The notes: a model not told the origin generated them from the letters alone. DNA of 64,000 nt from Pseudomonas silesiensis (GCF_001661075.1 NZ_CP014870.1:1566001-1630000); one strand, 5' to 3'; shown: positions 1 through 9,261, counted from the stretch's first letter. Program-made: numbers and translations.

Positions 1-2
1 CG

Positions 3-1160
3 TTGTTCATTCTCGGCGGCGCGGTCATGGTGCTGGCCATGCACGCCGGTTTTGCCTTCCTGGAAGTAGGCACGGTCCGGCAAAAGAATCAGGTCAACGC
101 CCTGGCGAAAATCCTCAGCGACTTCGCGATTTCGACCCTGGCCTATTTCTTTATAGGCTATTGGATTGCCTATGGGGTCAGCTTCATGCAACCGGCCGCG
201 GTGATCAACGCCGATCACGGCTACGGGTTGGTGAAGTTTTTCTTTCTGCTGACGTTCGCCGCGGCGATCCCGGCGATCATTTCCGGCGGGATCGCCGAGC
301 GAGCCCGGTTTGTCCCGCAGTTGTGCGCGACGGCCTTGATCGTGGCGTTCATCTATCCGTTTTTCGAAGGCATGATCTGGAACGGCAACTTTGGCGTGCA
401 AGCCTGGTTGCTGGAACGCTTTGGCGCCAGCTTCCATGATTTCGCAGGCTCGGTGGTGGTCCACGCCATGGGTGGCTGGCTGGCACTGGCGGCGGTGTTG
501 TTGCTCGGGCCACGGGATGGGCGGTATCGCGACGGAAAACTGGTCGCGTTCGCACCCTCGAGCATTCCTTTCCTGGCATTGGGTTCGTGGATCCTGATCG
601 TCGGCTGGTTCGGTTTCAACGTGATGAGTGCGCAAACCCTGCAAGGTCTCAGTGGACTGGTGGCGGTGAATTCGCTGATGGCCATGGTCGGTGGCACCGT
701 GGCCGCGCTGATCGTCGGGCGTAATGACCCGGGCTTTCTGCATAACGGCCCGTTGGCAGGGTTGGTGGCAATCTGCGCCGGCTCCGATCTGATGCATCCG
801 GTGGGGGCGCTGGTGACCGGTGTCGTTGCCGGTGCGCTGTTTGTCGGGTGCTTTACCGCCGCCCAAGTCAAATGGAAGATCGACGATGTCCTGGGGGTGT
901 GGCCGTTGCATGGCCTGTGCGGCGTCTGGGGTGGAATCGCCTGCGGCATTTTCGGCCAGGTCACATTGGGTGGTCTGGGCGGGGTCAGCCTGATCAGCCA
1001 ATTGATCGGTACTGCGCTGGGGGTGGTGGTGGCGCTGGTCGGTGGCTTTGCCGTGTATGGCGTGATCAAGGCGTTCCATGGCCTGCGTCTGAGTCAGGAA
1101 GAAGAGTATTACGGCGCGGACTTGTCGGTGCACAAGATCGGCGCGGTCAGCCAGGACTGA
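3..1160 (+). CDS. Ammonium transporter (Amt family), 5' end outside the window
   Basis: Inner-membrane ammonium channel of the Amt/MEP/Rh family. The frame is open at the window edge, and the first visible residues already belong to the first membrane helix (GAVMVLAMHAGFAFLEVG), so the true start lies upstream. Visible family signatures are DFAGSVVVHAMGG, which carries the first pore histidine near residue 153, and PLHGLCGVWGG, which carries the second. About ten hydrophobic helices remain and the C-terminal cytosolic tail is short. No glnK is seen downstream. The next gene converges on it with one base between the two stop codons. Family is certain; the particular paralogue is not. Confidence 0.95.
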   Translation: MFILGGAVMVLAMHAGFAFLEVGTVRQKNQVNALAKILSDFAISTLAYFFIGYWIAYGVSFMQPAAVINADHGYGLVKFFFLLTFAAAIPAIISGGIAERARFVPQLCATALIVAFIYPFFEGMIWNGNFGVQAWLLERFGASFHDFAGSVVVHAMGGWLALAAVLLLGPRDGRYRDGKLVAFAPSSIPFLALGSWILIVGWFGFNVMSAQTLQGLSGLVAVNSLMAMVGGTVAALIVGRNDPGFLHNGPLAGLVAICAGSDLMHPVGALVTGVVAGALFVGCFTAAQVKWKIDDVLGVWPLHGLCGVWGGIACGIFGQVTLGGLGGVSLISQLIGTALGVVVALVGGFAVYGVIKAFHGLRLSQEEEYYGADLSVHKIGAVSQD

Positions 1161-1161
1161 G

Positions 1162-2892
1162 TCAATGCTCTTCATCGTCTGCTGCGCCGGGATAAATACC
1201 GTGCAACAGGCGATAGCGGTCGTGCCGGATCTGGTCGGCGCGCTCCTGCACCTGATGGGCGGGTAACCCCACCATGATCAGTGCGTGGGAGACGAGCATC
1301 AGGCTTGACTCCAGCAGTTCCGGCACCACTTCGCTGGCGCCGGAGGCCTTCAGCTCGGCCAGTTGGCTGTCGTCGCGCGTGCGCACCAGAATCGGCACGG
1401 ACGCATTGAGTCGCCGCGCTTCCTTGAGGATCAGTAAGGCGATGTCAGTCTGGTCCACGGCGATCACCAGCAGCCTGGCGCGCTCCAGCCCTATCGCGAC
1501 CAGCATTTCACCGCGGCGCGAGTCGCCATAATGCACGCAGGTTTCATCCACGGCGGCTTCCTGGACACGCACCGGGTCAGTGTCCAGGGCGATATAGGGT
1601 TGCTGCGCATTGCGCAGTGCGCGTCCGATTGACTGGCCGACACGACCATAGCCACAGATCACTACATGCTGATGCAGGTCGGCGTTGAGTGCGCTGATTT
1701 CCTCGAGTTTCGCTTCTTCGTTGGGCTTGCGGTGCAGGTAGATTGCGATGCGGGGCGCTGCACGCAACAGCAAGGGCGTCAGCAGCATCGAGCAGAAAGT
1801 GGCGGCAAGCAGCAGGCCGCCAAAATCGGCGGGCATCAGTTTGTTCTGCTGCATCTGCGCCATCAGCGCAAAGCAGAACTCTCCGCCCTGGGCCAATGCC
1901 AGGCCGCTGCGCCAGGCGGTTTCACCATCGCTGCCACGCCATTTGACCAGGAGCGCAACCACGCTGCCCTTGAGCAGCAACAGCCCAAGGGTCAGGCCGA
2001 ATATCAGCAGGCCGTGGCTGGCGAACAACTGCAGGTCGATGAGCATGCCGATGCTGACAAAGAACACACCGAGCAGAATGTCGCGAAACGGACGGATGTC
2101 GGCTTCGATCTGGTGCCGGTAGTGGCTTTCCCCCAACAGCATGCCGGCCAGGAATGCACCCAGGGCCGGGGAGAGGCCGAGCAGGTGGGTCAACCAGGCC
2201 GTCAGCAGCACGATGACCAGCGCCAGCAGCACGAACAACTCGGCGGAGCGGGCTGCCGCTACTTCATGGAACAGCCGTGGCAGGATCCAGCGACTGACCA
2301 GCAGCAGGCCGACGAACAACACCCCTGTCTTGCCCAGTGTCAGTGGCAGCGCCCAGTACCAGGCCTGATCGCTGCTGCCGGCGAACACCGGCACCATCGT
2401 CAGCAGCAACACCGCCACCACGTCCTGGAACAGCAGCACGGCGATTGCATTCTGGCCGTGGCTGCTGAAAATTTCGCCGAGACTGCTCAGCTCCTTGCTG
2501 ACGATGGCGGTGGAGGACAACGACAAGCCGGCACCGAGCAACAACGCCGGTGTGGTCGACACGCCGAGCAACATCAGCAATCCCCCAAGCAGTATGGCGG
2601 TGCCCAACACCTGCAGGCTGCCGAGGCCAAATACCACTTGACGCAACGCGAGCATCTTCGTCAGGGAAAACTCCAACCCCAAGGAGAACAGCAGGAACAC
2701 CACCCCCAGTTCGGCGAGGTCCGGCAAGTCTTCGCTTTCATTGACCCAGTCGAATGCGGTCGGCCCGATCATCAGCCCCACGCACAGGTAGCCCAGCACC
2801 GGCGGCAAGCGCAGGCGCTGGAACAGTGCAATCACCACCAGGGAGGCGGCGAAGATGATCAACAGGTTGGCGAACACACAAAACTCCGACAA
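1162..2892 (-). CDS. Kef-type CPA2 monovalent cation:proton antiporter with TrkA-N domain
   Basis: A 576-residue protein. Residues 1 to about 385 form a CPA2 antiporter domain of some 12 helices, starting with a hydrophobic helix followed by RLRLPPVLGYLCVGLMIGP, typical of KefB/KefC/YbaL. From about residue 405 there is a Rossmann NAD-binding TrkA-N (RCK) domain with VVICGYGRVGQSIG. It likely exchanges K+ or Na+ for H+ under ligand control. The gene converges on the ammonium channel gene. No ancillary kefF/kefG flavoprotein gene is nearby. The substrate ion cannot be read from sequence. Confidence 0.93.
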   Translation of the reverse strand: MSEFCVFANLLIIFAASLVVIALFQRLRLPPVLGYLCVGLMIGPTAFDWVNESEDLPDLAELGVVFLLFSLGLEFSLTKMLALRQVVFGLGSLQVLGTAILLGGLLMLLGVSTTPALLLGAGLSLSSTAIVSKELSSLGEIFSSHGQNAIAVLLFQDVVAVLLLTMVPVFAGSSDQAWYWALPLTLGKTGVLFVGLLLVSRWILPRLFHEVAAARSAELFVLLALVIVLLTAWLTHLLGLSPALGAFLAGMLLGESHYRHQIEADIRPFRDILLGVFFVSIGMLIDLQLFASHGLLIFGLTLGLLLLKGSVVALLVKWRGSDGETAWRSGLALAQGGEFCFALMAQMQQNKLMPADFGGLLLAATFCSMLLTPLLLRAAPRIAIYLHRKPNEEAKLEEISALNADLHQHVVICGYGRVGQSIGRALRNAQQPYIALDTDPVRVQEAAVDETCVHYGDSRRGEMLVAIGLERARLLVIAVDQTDIALLILKEARRLNASVPILVRTRDDSQLAELKASGASEVVPELLESSLMLVSHALIMVGLPAHQVQERADQIRHDRYRLLHGIYPGAADDEEH

Positions 2893-3086
2893 TGGGTCTG
2901 GCTACTCAAGCGTAGAAGCAAAAAAGCCGCGAGCATCGCGCAAGTGTCATTCTGCACAGATGATTTGAGTCAGCGGTTTGCCGACATTTCCTGACATTCA
3001 CCGTTGCTCGAACTCGTGGTTCATTGGCTCGACGGCTTTTGATCACCGGCCTAGAATGAACCCCTACTTTGTCGGGTCTTGTCGTC

Positions 3087-3323
3087 ATGCCTCCTGAATG
3101 TCAGCTGTTCGGCACCGTTGGGTGCCATCTGTGTGAAGTGGCCGAAGCCATGCTGATGGAATTTGTCGAGCGCGGCCTGCTGGTGGAACTGGTGGATATC
3201 GTTAAAGACGAAACCTGGTACGAAGCCTACAGCCTGCGTATTCCGGTGTTACGACGGGTGGATACCGGCGCGGAGCTGGGCTGGCCGTTCAGTGCCGATC
3301 AGGTGGTGGCGTTCTTGCGTTGA
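3087..3323 (+). CDS. Glutaredoxin-like (DUF836-type) small thiol protein
   Basis: A 78-residue thioredoxin-fold protein of the glutaredoxin-like DUF836 family. It begins with a beta strand followed by the redox motif CHLC (GTVGCHLCEVAEAM), then a cis-Pro region (SLRIPVLRRVDTGAELGWPF) and ends at the helix FSADQVVAFLR. Length and order match the family. The ATG at 3087 is preferred over a TTG six codons upstream because the conserved fold starts directly after it. The substrate is unknown. It is divergent from the antiporter gene. Confidence 0.85.
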   Translation: MPPECQLFGTVGCHLCEVAEAMLMEFVERGLLVELVDIVKDETWYEAYSLRIPVLRRVDTGAELGWPFSADQVVAFLR

Positions 3324-3396
3324 GCGGACGCTATCGGCGACGGCCCACCCGTCGCCGTTCGTTTCTTCCATTGGCGAAAAGCAGGTTAATCGGCTA

Positions 3397-3412
3397 CTGT
3401 ATGTGCATACAG
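3397..3412. promoter_or_regulatory. LexA (SOS) box
   Basis: The 16-mer CTGTATGTGCATACAG fits the gammaproteobacterial LexA consensus CTGT-N8-ACAG exactly and is nearly palindromic. It lies 66 bp before the ATG chosen for the next gene. Binding and DNA-damage induction are inferred, not shown. Confidence 0.75.
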
Positions 3413-3478
3413 CTATTCCGGTTGCCTGCCACGCGCCCCTTCTGCGAGATTGGGCAGGCGATCCCCGAAGTGAGAGGG

Positions 3479-3805
3479 ATGAACTTGGTCAATGTCGAAC
3501 AATTGAAGAACAGCGTGAACCGGATGTCGGCGGACGTGGTGCGCGAGGCCGTCATCGAATTGCGTCTGGATGGCCTGGTCACCGAAGGAAAAACCCCCTT
3601 CAACAAACTGCATTTCAACACCTGCTTCGCCGAAATCGAAGCCTTGTTCCAGCGCGCTGGCTATCACAGGCAGCTGGATGTCGTGGGTTATCAGGGGTTG
3701 TTGTATGCCCTGTATGATCCGGGTCGCTGGGAGGCGGTCGACGTATTGCGCTGGCTCAAGGAGTTCACCGACGCGGCAGCGCAGACCCGGTCCATTCCGG
3801 CTTGA
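3479..3805 (+). CDS. Conserved small protein of unknown function, probably SOS-controlled
   Basis: A 108-residue soluble, mildly acidic protein; I do not recognise a named domain. It begins MNLVNVEQLKNSVNRMSADV, is rich in helices, and has a conserved-looking C-terminal half (GYHRQLDVVGYQGLLYALYD, then DVLRWLKEF). An in-frame ATG at 3401 would add 26 residues, but that ATG lies inside the LexA box, so the operator argues for the start at 3479 (preceded by GAGAGGG). No signal peptide or membrane segment is seen. The context suggests a DNA-damage role, but only the operator supports this. Confidence 0.8.
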   Translation: MNLVNVEQLKNSVNRMSADVVREAVIELRLDGLVTEGKTPFNKLHFNTCFAEIEALFQRAGYHRQLDVVGYQGLLYALYDPGRWEAVDVLRWLKEFTDAAAQTRSIPA

Positions 3806-3871
3806 GGACACTAGGTTCTATCCGGCTGCTGTCGGATAATGCCGCCTTGTATCGAGGGTCGGAACGTTCGT

Positions 3872-4762
3872 ATGTCCATTTCATCTTTTACTGCAGCACA
3901 CACCCAGGCCAGCACGCTCTACCTGCCGCCGGGGTCGTGGCAGACCGTGCTCGATTGCCTGTGTGAACACTTCAGCGCCATTGGCCGTGAACAATGGCTG
4001 GACAGGATCGCCCGTGGGCGGGTCCTCGACGGGCATGGCGCACCGATTGCCCTTGATCTGGCGTACAAGGAAGGTCTGCGGATCCACTATTTTCGAGAGG
4101 TGCCGGACGAAAAGCCGATCCCTGTGGTCGAGTCGATCCTGTACGCCGACGATCATCTGGTGGTGGCGGACAAACCGCATTTCCTGCCAGTGACCCCGGC
4201 CGGCGAATATGTGGAACAGACCCTGCTGCGACGGTTGATTCGCCGCCTGGATAACCCGCACCTGGTGCCCTTGCACCGCATCGACCGGCACACGGCGGGG
4301 CTGGTGCTGTTTTCAGCCAACCCTGGGAGCCGGTCGGCGTATCAGTCGTTGTTTCCCGCACGGCAGATCGAAAAGCGCTACGAGGCGATTGCCAAAGCAT
4401 TGCCTGACCTGTGCTTTCCATTGGTGCACAAGAGCCGGCTCATCGATGGCGAGCCTTTCTTCCGCATGCAGGAAGGTCCGGGCCCCAGCAATACCGAGAC
4501 GGCCGTCGAGGTTCGGGAGAAGAATGGGGATCTGTGGCGGTATGCGCTGTACCCGGTGACGGGCAAGAAGCATCAATTGCGCGTGCACATGACCGCCCTG
4601 GGCGCGAGCATCTGCAACGATCCGTTCTATCCTCAGGTGCTCAAGGGCGTCGTGGATGATTATGCCAATCCCTTGAAGCTGCTCGCCCAGGGACTGCGGT
4701 TTGTCGATCCGGTGAGCGGGCAGGAAAGAACCTTCGAAAGCGCGATCACGCTGCAGTGGTAA
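3872..4762 (+). CDS. RluA-family pseudouridine synthase
   Basis: A 296-residue protein of the RluA/RsuA superfamily, which isomerises uridine to pseudouridine in RNA. Residues 1-85 resemble an S4-like region (VLDCLCEHFSAIGREQWLDR, RGRVLDG). The catalytic motif is HRIDRHTAGLVLFS with the active-site Asp, preceded by ILYADDHLVVADKPHFLPV, and a late motif TGKKHQLRVHM is present. The ATG at 3872 is favoured; an in-frame ATG at 3839 would add 11 residues with no better ribosome site. Which RNA position is modified cannot be told. A clear terminator follows. Confidence 0.92.
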   Translation: MSISSFTAAHTQASTLYLPPGSWQTVLDCLCEHFSAIGREQWLDRIARGRVLDGHGAPIALDLAYKEGLRIHYFREVPDEKPIPVVESILYADDHLVVADKPHFLPVTPAGEYVEQTLLRRLIRRLDNPHLVPLHRIDRHTAGLVLFSANPGSRSAYQSLFPARQIEKRYEAIAKALPDLCFPLVHKSRLIDGEPFFRMQEGPGPSNTETAVEVREKNGDLWRYALYPVTGKKHQLRVHMTALGASICNDPFYPQVLKGVVDDYANPLKLLAQGLRFVDPVSGQERTFESAITLQW

Positions 4763-4795
4763 GCAGCGCTTCTTGGGAACGAAAAGTGTCCACGA

Positions 4796-4820
4796 AAAAG
4801 CCCGCATAAAGCGGGCTTTT
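4796..4820. terminator. Rho-independent terminator, probably bidirectional
   Basis: A perfect 10-bp stem AAAAGCCCGC / GCGGGCTTTT with loop ATAAA gives a T-run on both strands. It serves the convergent pseudouridine synthase gene (plus strand) and the lipoprotein gene (minus strand). Confidence 0.9.
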
Positions 4821-4845
4821 TAGTATCCGGTCGTCACCGCAAGGA

Positions 4846-5067
4846 TTACAACTCCTTGACGGTACGCACCTGGTCCTTGTTCACGCGGTTATGCTTGCCA
4901 TCCAGTTGTTCGAATTCGTAGAAACCTGATTCGTCATCGTATTTAGGTGCGTCGACGGCCTGTATTTCGCGACCGTCATTCAAGGTGATCACTGTCGGCG
5001 AGGCGCAACCGGCAAGGGTGGCGAGGCCCAGTGCGAGCATGAAAGTGGCAACGGTCCGTTGAGTCAT
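4846..5067 (-). CDS. YgdI/YgdR-family (DUF903) lipoprotein
   Basis: A 73-residue lipoprotein. Residues 1-20 are a lipoprotein signal with lipobox LAGC, so the mature protein starts at the Cys of CASPTVITLNDGREIQ. The remainder is the small SH3-like DUF903 fold (TLNDGREIQAVDAPKYDDES, then FEQLDGKHNRVNKDQVRTV), as in Escherichia coli YgdI/YgdR. It should be anchored in the outer membrane. The biological role is unknown. It has its own transcript, ending at the hairpin just beyond its stop. Confidence 0.9.
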   Translation of the reverse strand: MTQRTVATFMLALGLATLAGCASPTVITLNDGREIQAVDAPKYDDESGFYEFEQLDGKHNRVNKDQVRTVKEL

Positions 5068-5146
5068 GGGTGTGTCTCCGAATTTTGAATTCTTTTGGTT
5101 ACTGAGCTTGAGACGTATGCAACGAGTGCAAGTTCCGTCGGTGGTG

Positions 5147-5749
5147 TCAGTCTGACACAGTGTTGTGAGTACTTAACAGTTCAGGGGTATTGAGGTTGGC
5201 CAGGCGAGGGTCATGGTCGGGGCATTGAAGGGCCTGGGCTCCCAGCTTGCGCATGAGGCGGCCCGGGCTGCGTTCACCGTCGTGCCAGGCACTTTCAAAA
5301 GCGCTGGAGAGTGCCACGGGGATGATGCACAGCAAGGGCTCCCAATGTTCGCCCTGGCGCAGCATCAAAGGCTTGTCCGGATGCTGACTGGCGGTTTCGC
5401 GCATGCCCTGGAGCAACGCGGCGTCAATGCGGGGGACGTCACAAGGCAATATCATCAGCTGCGCATGCCTGGCAGCCTTCAGGCCAGCGCGGATACCGGC
5501 CAAAGGCCCCGGGAAGTCCCCTTCGTCATCATGGACCAGCCGGTCGGCGTAGGGTGCGTACTGTTGCGGATTCCTGTTGCAGGAGATGATCAGATCATCG
5601 GTCAATGCTCGGGTCTTGCGATGCAGATGAGCAATCAGTGGTTCACCCTGCCATTGCAGCAACCCTTTATCCTGACCGCCCATGCGTTGGCCACGGCCAC
5701 CTGCCAGGAGCAGAATGGAGCAGGGCGGCAAATCCATAGTCGAGGTCAT
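5147..5749 (-). CDS. mobA: Molybdenum cofactor guanylyltransferase MobA
   Basis: A 200-residue cytosolic enzyme that transfers GMP from GTP to Mo-molybdopterin to give the MGD cofactor. The nucleotide-binding start is [20 protein letters not shown] (residues 12-31), and the metal-binding Asp is in [11 protein letters not shown]. The length equals that of the family. It is divergent from moaB, and moaB-moeA follow on the other strand, which fits a cofactor locus. An alternative start at Met5 is possible. Confidence 0.95.
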   Translation of the reverse strand: MTSTMDLPPCSILLLAGGRGQRMGGQDKGLLQWQGEPLIAHLHRKTRALTDDLIISCNRNPQQYAPYADRLVHDDEGDFPGPLAGIRAGLKAARHAQLMILPCDVPRIDAALLQGMRETASQHPDKPLMLRQGEHWEPLLCIIPVALSSAFESAWHDGERSPGRLMRKLGAQALQCPDHDPRLANLNTPELLSTHNTVSD

Positions 5750-5830
5750 GGCAGGTCTCCATGGGGGCGGCGAAAAAATGAAGCGCTGTGATATAACACC
5801 GGGCTGTTTCTCCTACAACTGGACGAGCCT

Positions 5831-6370
5831 ATGAAAGCCAAGGCTGATGTACCTTTTGCACCGCTCAACATCGCGGTGTTGACGGTCAGCGACACCCGTA
5901 CCCTGGAAACCGACACGTCAGGCCAGGTCTTCGTCGACCGCCTGATTGCCGCCGGCCACAACCTGGCGGCCCGGGTATTGCTCAAAGATGACCTTTACAA
6001 AATTCGTGCGCAAGTCGCCAACTGGATTGCCGACGATGTCGTGCAGGTCGTGCTGATCACCGGTGGCACTGGTTTTACCGGGCGCGACAGCACCCCTGAA
6101 GCCGTGAGCTGCCTGCTGGACAAGCAGGTCGACGGCTTTGGTGAGCTGTTCCGGCAGATATCGGTGGCCGATATCGGCACCTCGACCGTGCAGTCCCGGG
6201 CCCTGGCCGGTCTGGCCAATGGCACGCTGGTCTGCTGCTTGCCCGGTTCGACCAATGCCGTGCGTACCGGTTGGGACGGCATTCTCGCCGAACAACTGGA
6301 TGCGCGGCATCGCCCGTGCAATTTCGTGCCTCATCTGAAACAGGCGGCACCCTGTGAATCCCGCGGGTAA
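5831..6370 (+). CDS. moaB: Molybdenum cofactor biosynthesis protein MoaB
   Basis: A 179-residue MoaB/MogA-type protein that adenylylates molybdopterin before metal insertion. The molybdopterin-binding motif ITGGTGFTGRDSTPEA (about residues 77-92) and the late LPGSTNAV loop are present. Its 3' end overlaps moeA by 17 bases, so the two are probably translated together. It sits divergent from mobA, with about 80 bp for both promoters. Confidence 0.95.
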   Translation: MKAKADVPFAPLNIAVLTVSDTRTLETDTSGQVFVDRLIAAGHNLAARVLLKDDLYKIRAQVANWIADDVVQVVLITGGTGFTGRDSTPEAVSCLLDKQVDGFGELFRQISVADIGTSTVQSRALAGLANGTLVCCLPGSTNAVRTGWDGILAEQLDARHRPCNFVPHLKQAAPCESRG

Positions 6371-7580
6371 GCCGGGCAAGACCGGCAGCCTGATGGCGGT
6401 CGAGGTGGCCCTGGCCCGCTTGCTCGAAATGGCCGAAGCCGCACCGATTCGCGAGCGTGAACGCTTGCCGTTGGCGCAGGTAGAGGGCCGGGTATTGGCC
6501 GCTGACCTGGTGTCGACGCTTGACCTGCCACCGTGGCCCAACAGTGCCATGGACGGTTATGCCTTGCGCGTGTCCGACTGGACGGGAGAACCGTTGCCGG
6601 TCAGTCAGAAGATTTTCGCAGGCAAGGCTCCGGATCCCTTGGAGCCAGGCACTTGTGCACGAATCTTTACCGGAGCGCCGGTTCCCGCCGGGGCCGATTG
6701 CGTCGAGATGCAGGAAAACGCCGAGGTCCAGGCAGATGAACGCGTGCGTTTCATCGAATCCATGTCCCCGGGACAAAACATCCGTCCGCAAGGCCAGGAA
6801 ACCACGGTCGGTGAACTGATTCTGCCTGCTGGCACACGCCTGGGGCCGATCGAGCAGGGGTTGGCGGCCTCGTTGGGTTGCGCAGAGCTGGAGGTGATTC
6901 GCAAGGTTCGCGTTGCGGTGTTGTCTACGGGGGATGAGTTGCTTGAGCCGGGTCAGGCGCTGGGGCCGGGACAGATCTACAACAGCAATCGGGTATTGCT
7001 GTGCAGCTGGTTGCAACGCCTGGGTTGTGAAGTGATTGATGCCGGTATTCTTGTTGACGATCTGGCGACCACTCGCGCCCGCCTGGGTGAGTTGAAAGAT
7101 GTCGACCTGATCCTATCGACAGGCGGCGTCTCGGTCGGTGAAGCCGATTTTCTCGGGATCGCCTTGCGGGAAGAGGGCGAGCTGACCTTGTGGAAGCTGG
7201 CCATCAAGCCGGGCAAACCGTTGACTTTCGGGCATTTTCGCGGCGTCCCGGTGATCGGTTTGCCCGGCAACCCGGCGTCGACCCTGGTGACCTTTGCCCT
7301 GTTGGCAAGACCCTATCTGATGCGCCGTATGGGCGTGAAGGACGTCGAGCCCCTGAAGTTTCAGGTTCCGGCAGGGTTTGACTGGCCGAAAGCCGGCAAT
7401 CGGCGCGAGTACTTGCGCGGGCGGCTGGAGAAGGGGCGGGCGATTATCTACAGGAATCAGAGTTCCGGGGTGCTGCGTAGTGCCGCCTGGGCGGATGGTC
7501 TGGTTGAAGTGCTGGAAGATCGCACGCTGGTCGAGGGCGACTGGGTCGGCTTTATCCCGTTGAGTGAAGTCCTGGGCTGA
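6354..7580 (+). CDS. moeA: Molybdopterin molybdenumtransferase MoeA
   Basis: A 408-residue enzyme that inserts molybdate into adenylated molybdopterin. The N-terminal region has LPPWPNSAMDGYA (about residues 59-71), the central MoCF-binding domain has LSTGGVSVGEADF and the loop GLPGNPAST near residue 300, and the C-terminal MoeA domain IV ends the protein. The start is a GTG at 6354, inside the moaB coding region, which fits translational coupling. Length is normal for the family. Confidence 0.95.
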   Translation: MNPAGKPGKTGSLMAVEVALARLLEMAEAAPIRERERLPLAQVEGRVLAADLVSTLDLPPWPNSAMDGYALRVSDWTGEPLPVSQKIFAGKAPDPLEPGTCARIFTGAPVPAGADCVEMQENAEVQADERVRFIESMSPGQNIRPQGQETTVGELILPAGTRLGPIEQGLAASLGCAELEVIRKVRVAVLSTGDELLEPGQALGPGQIYNSNRVLLCSWLQRLGCEVIDAGILVDDLATTRARLGELKDVDLILSTGGVSVGEADFLGIALREEGELTLWKLAIKPGKPLTFGHFRGVPVIGLPGNPASTLVTFALLARPYLMRRMGVKDVEPLKFQVPAGFDWPKAGNRREYLRGRLEKGRAIIYRNQSSGVLRSAAWADGLVEVLEDRTLVEGDWVGFIPLSEVLG

Positions 7581-7596
7581 GATCCGCGCGCGGCCG

Positions 7597-7616
7597 ACCC
7601 GGCATCCATGCCGGGT
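7597..7616. terminator. Hairpin after moeA, possible terminator
   Basis: A 9-bp stem ACCCGGCAT / ATGCCGGGT with a two-base gap lies 16 bp after the moeA stop. No T-run follows on the plus strand, so termination is uncertain. Confidence 0.4.
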
Positions 7617-7687
7617 TGCCCCCTGCGTCCGCCGCCCTTTTTCGGGTTGACCTCAACCCCGGCGGATTTTGCGTTCATGGCCAATCC

Positions 7688-7999
7688 TTATCGACCCAGA
7701 AGCAGTGTCACGAGCTGGTCGAAACGGCTATTGCCGATCCACACCAGAAGCCCCAGGACCACGGCTGTTCCGCCAGCCGAATAAACCAGCCGGTGCTTGA
7801 TGGATTGGACGTTGTCACGCACTTCATCCATGTCTCTACGAATGTTTTGGAGGTGCTTCTCCAATTCGGTGACGCGAGGGTCGATGGCAACCCCTGCGGT
7901 GGGCGCTGCGCTGTTTTTTAATTCAGCCTGTTGATGGGCACGTTTTTCTGCGAGTGGTGTGACCGGAATGAGCGGTGACCTGAGGTCATGATTTTTCAT
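7688..7999 (-). CDS. Small membrane-anchored coiled-coil protein, unknown function
   Basis: A 103-residue protein, MKNHDLRSPLIPVTPLAEKR at its start. Residues about 44-72 are a predicted coiled coil (VTELEKHLQNIRRDMDEVRD followed by NVQSIKHR). A single membrane segment near the C terminus (AGGTAVVLGLLVWIG) precedes a short tail. A longer in-frame start 20 codons upstream is less likely, because ATG 7999 has the AGGGACG ribosome site. The gene is convergent with moeA. I do not recognise a named family; scaffold-like membrane proteins often have this shape. Confidence 0.7.
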   Translation of the reverse strand: MKNHDLRSPLIPVTPLAEKRAHQQAELKNSAAPTAGVAIDPRVTELEKHLQNIRRDMDEVRDNVQSIKHRLVYSAGGTAVVLGLLVWIGNSRFDQLVTLLLGR

Positions 8000-8227
8000 G
8001 GGCACGTCCCTGTTTGTTTCTGCTGATGACTGATAATTGCAGTCGCCACGTTGTACCAATCACGGCAGCCTGGTCAATTGAGCCGATTCCTAACGTTTTG
8101 TAAGAAAATTCCTTGTTGCAGGGCGCAAGACGGCTCAATTTGAATTAATTCAATTCCCATCGACTTTTCTGAAGGGCAGTGAGGTCATATCTCCCGTACG
8201 GAATTCAATTTCTTGGGAGTGAGCACA

Positions 8228-9142
8228 ATGAGCGAACGCAGGGCGCTATTGATTCTGCATGGCAAGCAGGCGCTCAACGAGTCGGTTCGCGCCGCCGTCG
8301 AGGGCAAGCGCCAACAGGGTTGGGAACTGGCCGTTCGACTGACCTGGGAAGCCGGGGACGCGCAACGACTGGTGGAAGAGGCATTGGCGGCAGGCTATGG
8401 GCAAATCATCGCCGGCGGCGGTGATGGCACCTTGCGTGATATCGCCGAGGCCATGGCTGCACATCCGACGCAGGCCAGCCTGGTATTGATGCCCCTGGGG
8501 ACGGCCAATGATTTTGCCCGGGCCGCCGGTGTGCCACTGGAGCCTGATCAGGCACTGGATCTTTTGGACACGGCACCGAGCGCCATCGATCTGGGCGAAG
8601 TGGGCGGACAGGTATTTTTGAATATGGCCACGGGTGGCTTTGGCAGCCAGGTGACGGCCAATACCTCGGAGGATCTGAAAAAAATTCTCGGCGGGGCGGC
8701 TTATCTATTCACCGGTTTATCTCGCTTCAGTGAGTTGCATGCGGCCTACGGCGAGTTGCAGGGCCCTGATTTCCAATGGAGTGGCGAGCTCCTGGCATTG
8801 GGTATCGGCAATGGCCGGCAGGCTGGAGGTGGGCATGTGTTGTGCCCGGATGCACTGGCCGACGATGGCCTGCTGGATATCAGCATCCTGCCTGCGCCGC
8901 AGGAACTGGTGGGCACCTTGAAAACCCTGTTGGCTGACGGTTTCGGTATCGACAACATGTTTGTGCGCGCCCGATTGCCCTGGGTCGAGATCAAGGTCGC
9001 GGAAGGTCTTTATATCAACCTCGATGGCGAACCGCTGGAAGGCGACAGTCTGCGGTTCTCTGCCCGGGCGGCGGCACTGCGGGTGCACCTGCCGGAAAAC
9101 TCGCCGCTGCTCGGCGGTACTCGAACGACTGAGGTCCAATAA
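8228..9142 (+). CDS. yegS: YegS-type lipid kinase (DAGK catalytic domain)
   Basis: A 304-residue cytosolic or membrane-peripheral kinase of the diacylglycerol kinase catalytic family, likely phosphorylating a lipid such as phosphatidylglycerol in the manner of YegS. The signature GGGDGTLRDIAEAM lies at about residues 62-75, followed by MPLGTANDFARAAGV, the nucleotide-binding pair typical of the family. The C-terminal domain carries GIGNGRQAGGG and the motif DGLLDI. The ATG at 8228 has GGGAGTG upstream, which favours it over a start five codons earlier. Confidence 0.92.
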   Translation: MSERRALLILHGKQALNESVRAAVEGKRQQGWELAVRLTWEAGDAQRLVEEALAAGYGQIIAGGGDGTLRDIAEAMAAHPTQASLVLMPLGTANDFARAAGVPLEPDQALDLLDTAPSAIDLGEVGGQVFLNMATGGFGSQVTANTSEDLKKILGGAAYLFTGLSRFSELHAAYGELQGPDFQWSGELLALGIGNGRQAGGGHVLCPDALADDGLLDISILPAPQELVGTLKTLLADGFGIDNMFVRARLPWVEIKVAEGLYINLDGEPLEGDSLRFSARAAALRVHLPENSPLLGGTRTTEVQ

Positions 9143-9261
9143 GGTTTGACGTAACAAGCAGCGATGCCTGGTCGTGGTGTTCTACCTGGGGGTCAAGGTC
9201 CGAGAGGAACAGCCGATAACTTCCTTTAGTGAATTCATCGGAACAAACCCAGGAGTCCTTG

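Noticed and set aside
1666..2994. A 442-codon plus-strand frame opposite the antiporter gene
   Set aside because: It is Gln- and His-rich with no family features, mirroring the codon bias of the real gene on the other strand.
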